A DNA stretch of 28,553 nt from Bermanella sp034112325. Lineage in GTDB: Bacteria; Pseudomonadota; Gammaproteobacteria; Pseudomonadales; Oceanobacteraceae. Under the pieces are notes generated by a model. The model was not told where the DNA came from, searched no databases, and saw nothing but the letters and a program-made list of their open reading frames with translations. Both the position numbers and the translations under genes were made by a program. The stretch's first letter is position 1, and every line of letters starts with the position of its first letter. Below are positions 1-6,782 of this stretch, piece after piece. Where the stretch lies: the NCBI GenBank assembly GCA_034112325.1, contig JAWUVO010000112.1, forward strand, positions 1-28,553. Reading direction: 5' to 3'.

Positions 1-1392
1 ACGGCTCAATCTTTAAATGGTTTTTCAAAATTAAATGCTGTGTCTGATGAAGCATTTTTAACTCAGCTAGACTCTTTATTAAGTTATAAACATTGTAATG
101 TGATAAAAATTGGCTTAATTGCCAACATCAATCAAGCTAAAATATTAATTGAACATGAGATTATTAAAGATAAGATAATAATTTTAGACCCTGTGTTGGC
201 CGCTAGTACTGCGGATATAGAAGACTATGAAAAACGCTTAGCCGCTGTTTTATTATTATTGCCTTTTGCCACCATAATAACGCCTAATTTAATTGAAGCT
301 AAGGCGCTTGTTAACAGTGATGATACATATACAAGTCCTCAAGATCTTGCCCATAAAGTTTTAAATTTAGGCGCGGCCGCTGTACTTATTAAAGGCGGAC
401 ACAGTGAACATAAATCTTTAGATTATTATTGCGACCAAAACATTCAATTTAACTTGCAGCATAAAGAATATAGTCACAACTATAGCCGAGGAACAGGCTG
501 CGCGATGGCGTCATTAATAGCCGCTAGTTTAGCCAGTGGAGCAAGCAGTGCTGACGCCGTTGTTATGGCTAAAATGCAAATGGAGTCTGGCTGGCAGTCT
601 CTATTTAGCATTTCAGCTGATGCAGGTTCTTTAGGTTTTTCAAAATGGCAGTCTCTGCAAGACTCAGTTATTGACGTGGCTGAAAAAAGTAACGGCAGTA
701 ACGACAGTAGCTTAACTGTTTCTTTGCCAGCTGTTTCTTTACCCGCTGTTTTTAAGCATGCAGATGAGCCGTCATTAAGTTTTGCTAGTTGTCGTTTACC
801 TTTGGGCTTGTACCCAATTGTCGACCGAGCAGGGTGGTTAGAAAGGCTACTTCCATTAGGTATTAATATTGCGCAATTACGCATTAAAGACCTTGCTGGT
901 GACGACCTTAAGCAAGAGATAATAGCGTCGATAAAAGTGGCCAATAAATTCAACTGCCAATTATTTATTAATGATTATTGGGAGCTGGCGATAGAATGCG
1001 GCGCTTATGGTGTGCACCTAGGTCAAGAAGACATAGACGATGCCAACCTACAGGCCATTAGCGACAGCGGATTACGACTAGGTTTAAGCAGTCATTGCTT
1101 TTATGAAGTGGCGCGGGCAAAAACTATTAATCCTTCTTACATAGCATTTGGGCCAGTATATAAAACTGAAACAAAAGATATGCCTTGGGTGCCTCAGGGT
1201 CCTGCAGGACTTTCTTATTGGCGTAAGCATTTAGCTGGAATACCTATGGTGGCTATTGGTGGCATTCATGGTGGGCGGTTTGCTTGTGTAAAGTCTACGG
1301 GTGTTGATGCAATAGCCATGATCACGGCGATTACTTTGAGTCAGAATCCTGTGCAAACAACGCAGTCCTATATAGATATGTTTAACGATTAA
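1..1392 (+). CDS. thiDE: Bifunctional ThiD-ThiE fusion (HMP/HMP-P kinase + thiamine-phosphate synthase), 5' truncated
   Basis: The reading frame is open from base 1, so the gene begins upstream; the GTG at 40 is probably internal. By comparison with E. coli ThiD about 45 N-terminal residues are missing. The ThiD half (to about nt 650) makes HMP-PP; it shows DPVL (nt 187-198), TPN near 281, KGGH (391-402) and the GTGC catalytic loop (490-501). A low-complexity linker with SLPAV twice in tandem (721-750) leads to a ThiE half (about nt 795-1392) that couples HMP-PP with thiazole phosphate. Its family marks are VHLGQED (about 1012-1032), GPVYKTETK (about 1147-1176) and the phosphate-binding PMVAIGGI (about 1240-1265). 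Both catalytic halves look intact in what is visible. ThiD-ThiE fusions are known in gammaproteobacteria. A TPP riboswitch, if present, would lie outside the window. Confidence 0.93.
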   Translation, partial: TAQSLNGFSKLNAVSDEAFLTQLDSLLSYKHCNVIKIGLIANINQAKILIEHEIIKDKIIILDPVLAASTADIEDYEKRLAAVLLLLPFATIITPNLIEAKALVNSDDTYTSPQDLAHKVLNLGAAAVLIKGGHSEHKSLDYYCDQNIQFNLQHKEYSHNYSRGTGCAMASLIAASLASGASSADAVVMAKMQMESGWQSLFSISADAGSLGFSKWQSLQDSVIDVAEKSNGSNDSSLTVSLPAVSLPAVFKHADEPSLSFASCRLPLGLYPIVDRAGWLERLLPLGINIAQLRIKDLAGDDLKQEIIASIKVANKFNCQLFINDYWELAIECGAYGVHLGQEDIDDANLQAISDSGLRLGLSSHCFYEVARAKTINPSYIAFGPVYKTETKDMPWVPQGPAGLSYWRKHLAGIPMVAIGGIHGGRFACVKSTGVDAIAMITAITLSQNPVQTTQSYIDMFND

Positions 1393-1488
1393 CTCATTAA
1401 TATTAGGTTGTACTAATATACCTATTGAGATACCGTCTACAATTATTAAATAATCCTTAAAATTTGAAATATAACCAAGAGAAGCTAG

Positions 1489-2136
1489 ATGTTAAAGGTC
1501 GACTATTTTTCTGATGTTCTGTGTGTATGGGCTTTTATTAACGAGAAGCGCCTTGAAGAAGTAGAGCTTCAGCTGGGCACTGAGTTAGATATTCATTTAC
1601 AATTTCTGCCTAATTTTGCTTCTGTGCAGCCTAAAATAACCACGGCTTGGAAAGACCGAGGTGGCTTTTGTGGTTATGCCGAACATGCCGCAGAAGTTGC
1701 AGAGCAATTTGACATAAAACTGCATAAAGATGTTTGGTGCAAAGTTCAGCCCACCACGTCAATGGTGGCTCATAGCTTTATTAAAGCTGTGCAGGCTGTA
1801 CACGGACATAAACAGGCTCGAGAGTACTCTTTAGCAATTCGCAATGCCTTCTTTTTAGAGGCTAAAGATATTTCACAGGTTTCAGTTTGCGATTTAATTG
1901 CGGTTGAGTGCGAACTTAATAATGACGCTATAGATGAATATATGGACAGCGGTAAGGCGCTATCTGATCTTAATTGGGACTTCCAACAAGCTGATAGTTA
2001 TCAAATATCGGTTAGTCCGGCTTGGGTATTTAACGATGGCCGACAAAAGCTCATTGGTAATGTGGGTTACGGAGTAATTGAAGCCAATTTAAAGCAGCTG
2101 ATTATTGAAAAACCGTTGAAGCATAATTGGTGTTAA
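1489..2136 (+). CDS. DsbA/FrnE-like thioredoxin-fold protein lacking the second active-site cysteine
   Basis: A 215-residue protein of the DsbA-like thioredoxin fold (DSBA oxidoreductase / 2-hydroxychromene-2-carboxylate isomerase superfamily). The N-terminal strand and active-site loop read YFSDVLCVWAF, so the usual CPWC becomes C12-V-W-A15 with only one cysteine. The cis-proline loop is present (VSPAWVF, Pro177) and is followed by the family-typical GNVGYGVIE stretch. The helical insertion lies between about residues 50 and 165. There is no signal peptide, so it is cytosolic. With one active-site Cys it is unlikely to be a dithiol oxidase; a glutathione-dependent isomerase or transferase role (as in GST-kappa/HCCA isomerase) is an inference. 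The start ATG follows AGAGAAG. The gene lies 96 nt after thiDE and converges on the acyltransferase-like gene. Confidence 0.8.
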   Translation: MLKVDYFSDVLCVWAFINEKRLEEVELQLGTELDIHLQFLPNFASVQPKITTAWKDRGGFCGYAEHAAEVAEQFDIKLHKDVWCKVQPTTSMVAHSFIKAVQAVHGHKQAREYSLAIRNAFFLEAKDISQVSVCDLIAVECELNNDAIDEYMDSGKALSDLNWDFQQADSYQISVSPAWVFNDGRQKLIGNVGYGVIEANLKQLIIEKPLKHNWC

Positions 2137-2167
2137 TAAGCTCCCTATTACAGTATTTGGGAGCTTA
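2137..2167. terminator. Inverted repeat between convergent genes, possible bidirectional terminator
   Basis: A perfect 9-bp stem TAAGCTCCC (2137-2145) / GGGAGCTTA (2159-2167) encloses a 13-nt loop between two convergent stop codons. Neither side has a good T-tract, so termination would be weak. Confidence 0.5.
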
Positions 2168-2175
2168 CTTTCAAG

Positions 2176-3345
2176 CTAGCCTTTTAAGGGTGGTAAATGC
2201 TGTTGATTAAAAGGTAAATGCTGATAACAATCTTGTTGGTAAAGTTCTAACGATTTACGCTCTTCCTTCAAAAAGTCTCCAACCGCATCATGAAAACCTT
2301 CATGTTGTAGGTGGTGAAGCGAATAGCGAAATATTGGTTCAAAGCCACGACTTATTTTATGTTCCCCTTGAGTGCCTGGGTCAAAATGATGAATATTGTT
2401 CTCTATACAGTATTCAATACCTTGGTAATAACACACTTCAAAGTGCAAGCCATCTATTTCTTTAGCGCAGCCCCAGTAACGACCATATAAGTTTTTGTCG
2501 TCTTTAAAATACATCGCGCAGGCCACGGGCTGGTTATTTTGATGGGCCATTACTAAAAACATTTGCTCGGCCATATTAGCTTGCATGTTTTTAAAGCTGT
2601 CTAGATTAAGGTAGCCTTGCGAGCGGCGTTTTGCATAAGTAGTTTGATAACAGTAATAAAAAAATTCCAGTTGTTGAGGCGTAATATCTTTGCCACTGAC
2701 TCTAGAAATTTTAATATTATTTGCGGCTATTAATGCACGCTCTTTGTTAACGGCCTTGCGTTTTCGTGATTTAAACCGTGAGATAAAATCTTCAAAGCTA
2801 GAATAATCATAGTTATACCAATGAAATTGAACACTGCTTCGTAGGTGCCAATTATGGTTTTGTAATAACAGGCGCTCTTCTTCATTACACAGCAGTATAT
2901 GCGCCCCACTTAAGCCTTGTTCAGCGCAATGGTGTTGAATTTTTTGGCTTATTTTTTTACCATCAATGGGTTTTTTACCAAATAAGCGAGGCCCTTCGGC
3001 GGGGGTGAATGGGGCGGCAATTAATAATTTTGGGTAATAGTCTAACCCATGTTTTTGATAGGCTTCGGCCCAGCCCCAGTCAAATATATATTCACCATAC
3101 GAATGGTGCTTAATAAACGCTGGAATGAGTAAATCATATTCTTGTTTTTGACTGTTATTAGCTATACTTTTACTATCAGAGACAGCATCATCAGAACTAT
3201 CAATTAAGTAATGGCCTTGCCATCCAGTATTGCCGTTAATAGAATCGCTTTGCTCTAGGGCCGTTAGAAAGCCCTTGCTTAAAAAGGGGTAATCACTAGA
3301 TTCTAAATCAGTCTTTATTTGATCTGCGCTGTTTAACCATTGCAT
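2176..3345 (-). CDS. FemAB-like / DUF482 GNAT-fold acyltransferase family protein
   Basis: A 389-residue protein matching the FemAB_like (DUF482) family, which has a tandem GNAT-type fold. The family signature is clear around residues 85-125: a YIFDWGWAEAY stretch, then YYPKLLIAAPFTPAEGPR. Other typical parts are the FHWYNYDYSSFEDFISRFKSRKRK segment centred near residue 185 and the C-terminal GLHFEVCYYQ and FDPGTQGEHKISRGF stretches (about residues 300-340). Length agrees with the family. Members are often named peptidoglycan biosynthesis/recognition proteins by distant similarity to FemAB, but the real substrate is unknown. The ATG is preceded by AAGGG at 9 nt and sits inside one copy of the repeated element at 3331-3370. 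Confidence 0.85.
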   Translation of the reverse strand: MQWLNSADQIKTDLESSDYPFLSKGFLTALEQSDSINGNTGWQGHYLIDSSDDAVSDSKSIANNSQKQEYDLLIPAFIKHHSYGEYIFDWGWAEAYQKHGLDYYPKLLIAAPFTPAEGPRLFGKKPIDGKKISQKIQHHCAEQGLSGAHILLCNEEERLLLQNHNWHLRSSVQFHWYNYDYSSFEDFISRFKSRKRKAVNKERALIAANNIKISRVSGKDITPQQLEFFYYCYQTTYAKRRSQGYLNLDSFKNMQANMAEQMFLVMAHQNNQPVACAMYFKDDKNLYGRYWGCAKEIDGLHFEVCYYQGIEYCIENNIHHFDPGTQGEHKISRGFEPIFRYSLHHLQHEGFHDAVGDFLKEERKSLELYQQDCYQHLPFNQQHLPPLKG

Positions 3346-3370
3346 GCAACAAAGCCCTTATTGGTCAAAT
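3331..3370. repeat. Copy 1 of a duplicated imperfect palindromic element
   Basis: This copy shares TTTAACCATTGCATG (3332-3346) and CCTTATTGGT (3356-3365) with the copy at 3438-3476, in the same order and near-identical spacing (9 versus 8 nt). The outer arms GTTTAACCA and TGGTCAAAT form an imperfect inverted repeat. It covers the start codon of the acyltransferase-like gene. Confidence 0.75.
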
Positions 3371-3437
3371 TGTTATCGGTAAAGGGTTGTTTCATTTTAC
3401 TCAAAAGCTCTTTAATTAAAAAAGTGCAGGTAATGTT

Positions 3438-3476
3438 ATTTAACCATTGCATGTATGACTACCTTATTGGTTAAAT
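3438..3476. promoter_or_regulatory. Copy 2 of the palindromic element, candidate operator between divergent genes
   Basis: Here the inverted repeat is perfect: ATTTAACCA (3438-3446) and TGGTTAAAT (3468-3476), with a 21-nt centre. It lies just upstream of the HIT-protein ribosome-binding site (AGGAG, about 3491). Position between divergent genes and the repeat at 107-nt offset suggest a regulator-binding site; this is inference. Confidence 0.5.
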
Positions 3477-3500
3477 AACTAAAAACATAGGAGCGTTATT

Positions 3501-3944
3501 ATGTACACACTCGACACCCAGCTACAACAAGATACAGCATATTTAGGTCACTTTAAGTTATGTGATGTGTTGCTTATGAACGATACCCAGTTTCCTTGGG
3601 TTATTTTAGTGCCACGTCGTGGCAGCACCAGTGAACTTTATCAGCTGTCTACAGAAGAGCGCTATTTACAGTCTGATGAGTCAGCTTACGTAAGTCAGCG
3701 TTTATCCGATTACTTTAAAGCTGACAGCATGAACATAGCGGCGTTGGGCAATGTGGTGCCACAACTGCATATTCACCACGTGGTGCGTAAAAAAGACGAT
3801 TTACTTTGGCCAAAGCCAGTATGGGGAGCCGTTAGCCCAAAACCTTATTCAAAAGAAGCATTAGCTAAAATGTCTGAAGAATTAACTCTGTTGTTTAGCG
3901 ACCGTTTTGTTGAAGTATCAGATTCGTCTGATGGCATGTATTAA
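3501..3944 (+). CDS. HIT-domain protein (predicted nucleotide hydrolase)
   Basis: A 147-residue HIT-superfamily protein. The MNDTQFPWVILVPRR segment (residues 26-40) is the nucleotide-binding strand region typical of the subfamily. The active-site motif QLHIHHV (residues 88-94) fits the H-phi-H-phi-H-phi-phi pattern with Gln for the first His; His90 would be the nucleophile. The following LWPKPVWG (102-109) is a hallmark of this proteobacterial subgroup. The family hydrolyses or transfers nucleoside monophosphates (Ap4A and AMP-conjugate substrates in studied members); the substrate here is unknown. The start is well supported by AGGAG 7 nt before the ATG. It is divergent from the acyltransferase-like gene and nearly abuts the convergent SGNH gene. 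Confidence 0.9.
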   Translation: MYTLDTQLQQDTAYLGHFKLCDVLLMNDTQFPWVILVPRRGSTSELYQLSTEERYLQSDESAYVSQRLSDYFKADSMNIAALGNVVPQLHIHHVVRKKDDLLWPKPVWGAVSPKPYSKEALAKMSEELTLLFSDRFVEVSDSSDGMY

Positions 3945-3956
3945 TTACTTAAGAAT

Positions 3957-4757
3957 CTAGCCATCGTTGCACTCGCGAAGGCGGGTATCCATTGTGGCGT
4001 TAATTTGTTTGGCTATTTCCTTCCCCCAATGGGCATATCCCAAGGCAGAAGGATGGTAGCCGTCCTTTGCCATCATATCTGGCGCTACTTGTATTTTTGT
4101 TCCCAGATAGTAAACATGGCTACTTTCGTCACATATCTGTTTAAGCTCTATGTCTAACATTGTTGAGCGAATTCCTAGTAAATATTTTAACGGAGCAGGC
4201 AGTGCAGGAAATTGTGCTAAATGCGGTACTTGAGTAAAAAATATAGGTCCTTCTGTTACTTCGCTTAGTAAATTTACTATTTTATTAATAGACGCTCGCC
4301 AGTTTTTAATTGAGGTAAATTTGCTTGTATCATTTACTCCCATGGTAATAACGGCTATGTGGTATTTTTGCTGTTGCCCAGTTATGTTGTGCAGCCGCTT
4401 AAGTTCAACCGGCATGACCTGGTTTAACTCGGCTAGACGAATACCGTTTTTGCCAAATATTGACCAACGTACTATTTTGCCAGTATGTTCAGCCAGATCA
4501 TTTGCTAATTGAGGGGTGATTCCAAATTTTAACGACTCAACACCAACTCCGGCTACAGTAGATTCTCCCACGTGAAGTAAGCGCAGATGACCTTCGTTAT
4601 GGCTTTGGCTACTAGTCTGCCCAAAGGGATCTCCAGCAGCCTCAGGCAGCCGAATTGTATTACGCTTTACAAGTAACGCTTGAGGTATGAATATCAGAAG
4701 CAAAGGTAAACAAAATACTGACCAACTAATGCGTAATAACGTGTATTTAAGCTTCAT
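3957..4757 (-). CDS. Membrane-anchored SGNH/GDSL-family hydrolase
   Basis: A 266-residue SGNH hydrolase. The blocks are visible: GEST with nucleophile Ser66 (block I), FGKNG near 101-105 (block II), GVND at 140-143 (block III) and DGYHPS with Asp232/His235 (block V). A hydrophobic segment at about residues 12-30 predicts an N-terminal membrane anchor or uncleaved signal, with the catalytic domain outside the cytosol. The frame extends upstream to a TTG at 4805, but that codon lies in the loop of the hup terminator, so the ATG at 4757 is chosen. It could be an esterase, lipase or carbohydrate deacetylase; the specific substrate cannot be read from the sequence. It lies downstream of the HU gene, separated by that terminator. 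Confidence 0.82.
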   Translation of the reverse strand: MKLKYTLLRISWSVFCLPLLLIFIPQALLVKRNTIRLPEAAGDPFGQTSSQSHNEGHLRLLHVGESTVAGVGVESLKFGITPQLANDLAEHTGKIVRWSIFGKNGIRLAELNQVMPVELKRLHNITGQQQKYHIAVITMGVNDTSKFTSIKNWRASINKIVNLLSEVTEGPIFFTQVPHLAQFPALPAPLKYLLGIRSTMLDIELKQICDESSHVYYLGTKIQVAPDMMAKDGYHPSALGYAHWGKEIAKQINATMDTRLRECNDG

Positions 4758-4791
4758 ATTAGTTGCCCAGAGAAATGAATTAAGCAGGTAT

Positions 4792-4819
4792 AAAAAAACG
4801 GGCAAAAGCCCGTTTTTTT
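4792..4819 (-). terminator. Strong intrinsic terminator of the HU-family gene
   Basis: A perfect 12-bp stem, AAAAAAACGGGC (4792-4803) and its complement (4808-4819), with an AAAA loop. On the minus strand it ends in seven T, 20 nt after the HU stop codon. Confidence 0.92.
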
Positions 4820-4839
4820 ATTGCTTTGAAAAAGACTAA

Positions 4840-5265
4840 TTACTCAGCCATCTCTTTAAGCTTTTTAAGTGGGCGAATTTTAACCGCAATAGATGCAGGT
4901 TTCGCTTTAAATACTGTTTCTTCACCAGTGAAAGGGTTGATACCTTTACGGGCTTTTTTAGCAGGCTTTTTAACGGCTTGAATTTTTAATAGGCCTGGAA
5001 GAACGAATTCACCAACAGCACGTTTTTTAACGTGACGTTCAATTACATCGTTAAGGCTGTCTAAAACCGCTTGAACTTGTTTTTTACTTAGTTCGGTTTC
5101 TTCTGCGATTTCATTAAGAATTTGAGTTTTATTAAAACGGTCTTTAACAGCCGTTAATTTTTTAACCACTGGAGCTGCCTTCACTGGCGCTTTTTTAGCG
5201 GCGGTTTTTTTGGCTACGGTTTTTTTAGCTACTGCTTTTTTAACAGGTGCTTTTTTAGCTGCCAT
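4840..5265 (-). CDS. HU-family DNA-binding protein with Lys/Ala-rich N-terminal tail
   Basis: A 141-residue nucleoid protein. Residues 1-38 are a basic tail of pentapeptide-like units (AAKKA, PVKKA, VAKKT, AAKKA). The HU/IHF fold follows from about residue 43 (FNKTQILNEIAEETELSKKQ) with the DNA-binding arm region INPFTGEETVFKAKPA (about 109-124). Tailed HU-like proteins of this kind occur in pseudomonads and marine relatives and are expected to bind DNA non-specifically and influence compaction and transcription. The start is supported by AAGGA 6 nt upstream, and there is a well-matched promoter. It is monocistronic by its terminator. It is distinct from canonical HupA/HupB (about 90 residues), so no symbol is assigned. 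Confidence 0.92.
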   Translation of the reverse strand: MAAKKAPVKKAVAKKTVAKKTAAKKAPVKAAPVVKKLTAVKDRFNKTQILNEIAEETELSKKQVQAVLDSLNDVIERHVKKRAVGEFVLPGLLKIQAVKKPAKKARKGINPFTGEETVFKAKPASIAVKIRPLKKLKEMAE

Positions 5266-5319
5266 GTTGAGTCCTTGTTATTATTGGTACAATTGGTGTT
5301 TATATTTATGCGTACCAGC

Positions 5320-5349
5320 AATATACAAATAACTATTGGAAAGTGGCAA
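5320..5349 (-). promoter_or_regulatory. Predicted sigma-70 promoter of the HU-family gene
   Basis: On the minus strand, -35 TTGCCA (5349-5344) and -10 TATATT (5325-5320) are separated by 18 bp, about 55 nt before the ATG. Confidence 0.6.
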
Positions 5350-5360
5350 GTAAAAAAGTA

Positions 5361-5397
5361 AAAAAAAGCTAAAAAACCCTATTTTTTAGCTTTTTTT
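5361..5397 (-). terminator. Intrinsic terminator overlapping the 3' end of the Hpt/HD-GYP gene
   Basis: A perfect 16-bp stem (5361-5376 with 5382-5397) around a CCCTA loop. On the minus strand the 5' arm encodes the last residues KKAKK and the stop codon lies in the loop, so the hairpin is partly coding sequence. It is nearly symmetrical in A/T tracts and could act on both strands. Confidence 0.75.
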
Positions 5398-6488
5398 ATG
5401 TGAAGGCGTTTAACTGCTTGATTAAAGTGCTCAACCCATTTAGGACAATATAGGGTTCCAGAGTGCTGATTAATCTCCATAATAGCTCTTATCATTGGTC
5501 GTTGTTGTGAGTCTTGATAAGCACGGGTTTGGGTTATGGCTTCAAATGAGTCTACAATCGCCAGTAGTTTTGCGCCTTCACATATGTCTTTTTCGGTTAA
5601 ATGAGATGGGTAACCACTACCATCCATACGTTCGTGGTGATGCAAAATAATCTCTGAGGCGTCATCCCAAATGTCATACGGGCTAATTAATTGAAGAATG
5701 CTGGAAACGTGGGCTTCTACCCATTCCCAATCGTGTTTTGAAAGTTCACTTGCCTTATTTATCATATTTTTTGGCATGAACGCCATGCCTAAGTCATGCA
5801 AATAAATAGCCGTTTGTAATTGGCTACTTTTAATTGGATTACCCGCAAGTTGGTTCATGGTCATAGACAGTTCAAATAAACGCTCGGTGCGGCCAGTGCC
5901 ATACGGACTTCTTTGATCAATTAATAAACTTATTTGTAAAAAGAAGGCCACTTCTTCGTTAATTTCTTCGTCAGTAAAATAGGCAGCAGTCTGTCTAGCG
6001 TCTTCTTCTTCGGATGGGACTGTTTCTGGTGCCAGTGTTTGCACAATAGCTAAGGTCTGTTGATCGGCGGCTTCGTTTTCTAACTTTGATAATTTAGTGA
6101 TCATTTTTGCCAGTTTGTTGTAATGTACACTGTCAAAATTACCACCTTCGTTGTTCAAAAATAGCTCTAACTGGGTGAAGGCTAAATCTAAGCTAAGCAG
6201 CAATACGTCACCTAATGAAGGTGTTAGGCTCTTTTGCCCTTTACGAAGGTTATCTATAAGGTCTTCTAACGACTGCAGTAAGGGTAAATACTGTGAAATA
6301 CCCATTATGCCCAAGTCACCTTTTACGGTGTGAACGTCTCTAAATAGCCTGCTTACAGTATCTTGATGATCTGGCTCTTCTTCTAGCCTTAATAGATGAT
6401 CGTTGCAGCTTTGGCGCTTTTCATTGAGCTCGTCTTTTAAATCATTGATGATTTCGGGGTCAAAATCGCTGGCTTGTGGATTACTCAT
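5379..6488 (-). CDS. Hpt domain + HD-GYP domain signalling protein (predicted c-di-GMP phosphodiesterase)
   Basis: A 369-residue two-domain protein. The N-terminal Hpt-like helical bundle (about 5-115) carries the phosphoacceptor motif HTVKGD with His53. A linker of about 60 acidic residues leads to an HD-GYP domain (about 180-350) with YLHDLGM (His231-Asp232), His260 (AHV), the HHHER stretch starting at 283, the diagnostic GSGYP (290-294) and Asp313. The metal-binding set therefore looks complete, consistent with c-di-GMP hydrolysis. There is no receiver or sensor domain and no membrane segment, so it probably receives phosphate from a separate histidine kinase or phosphorelay. The ATG at 6488 is chosen over a TTG one codon upstream because AAGGAG lies 6 nt before the ATG. 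Confidence 0.88.
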   Translation of the reverse strand: MSNPQASDFDPEIINDLKDELNEKRQSCNDHLLRLEEEPDHQDTVSRLFRDVHTVKGDLGIMGISQYLPLLQSLEDLIDNLRKGQKSLTPSLGDVLLLSLDLAFTQLELFLNNEGGNFDSVHYNKLAKMITKLSKLENEAADQQTLAIVQTLAPETVPSEEEDARQTAAYFTDEEINEEVAFFLQISLLIDQRSPYGTGRTERLFELSMTMNQLAGNPIKSSQLQTAIYLHDLGMAFMPKNMINKASELSKHDWEWVEAHVSSILQLISPYDIWDDASEIILHHHERMDGSGYPSHLTEKDICEGAKLLAIVDSFEAITQTRAYQDSQQRPMIRAIMEINQHSGTLYCPKWVEHFNQAVKRLHIKKAKK

Positions 6489-6553
6489 CAATATCTCCTT
6501 ACTTAATTAAGCATAGCAGGGTTAGAAGATGTCGGAATTTGCGTCAAATTGGG

Positions 6554-6559
6554 TATAAT
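6554..6559 (+). promoter_or_regulatory. Candidate -10 element for aspS
   Basis: A perfect TATAAT preceded by TGGG, close to an extended -10. No convincing -35 is seen at 16-18 bp. It would give a leader of roughly 215 nt containing a short hairpin AAGGGA/TCCCTT (about 6621-6637) without a T-tract. The rest of the 6489-6782 gap shows nothing else I can name. Confidence 0.5.
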
Positions 6560-6782
6560 GCTCCACCTTTGCAAAAATCGGTTCAAGCGTGGCTCTATCA
6601 AAGCAGGTTTAAGCGTCATTAAGGGACATTTTCCCTTTGCTTGTAGAGTTTAAATGATTGGGCAAACAACGGATAAAGCAGCTAGGTTAGTACCTACTTA
6701 CTTTATGTCGTTGTCATAGCTAAACATATAACTAATTAAGCAATTAATTTAATAAATAATACAGATAATTTGGGAACTCACT

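Noticed and set aside
480..953. A 157-codon open frame antisense to the thiD-thiE fusion.
   Set aside because: Lies wholly within a well-supported gene and has no domain or ribosome-binding site; a shadow frame.
1407..1424. Small inverted repeat TATTAG/CTAATA after thiDE.
   Set aside because: Only 6 AT-rich base pairs with no T-tract; not a credible terminator.
4758..4805. An N-terminal extension of the SGNH hydrolase from a TTG at 4805.
   Set aside because: The TTG sits in the loop of the HU terminator; the ATG at 4757 gives a normal membrane-anchor start.
6654..6719. A 21-codon open frame in the aspS leader, possible attenuation peptide.
   Set aside because: Only one Asp codon, no good ribosome-binding site, and no terminator/antiterminator pair before aspS.
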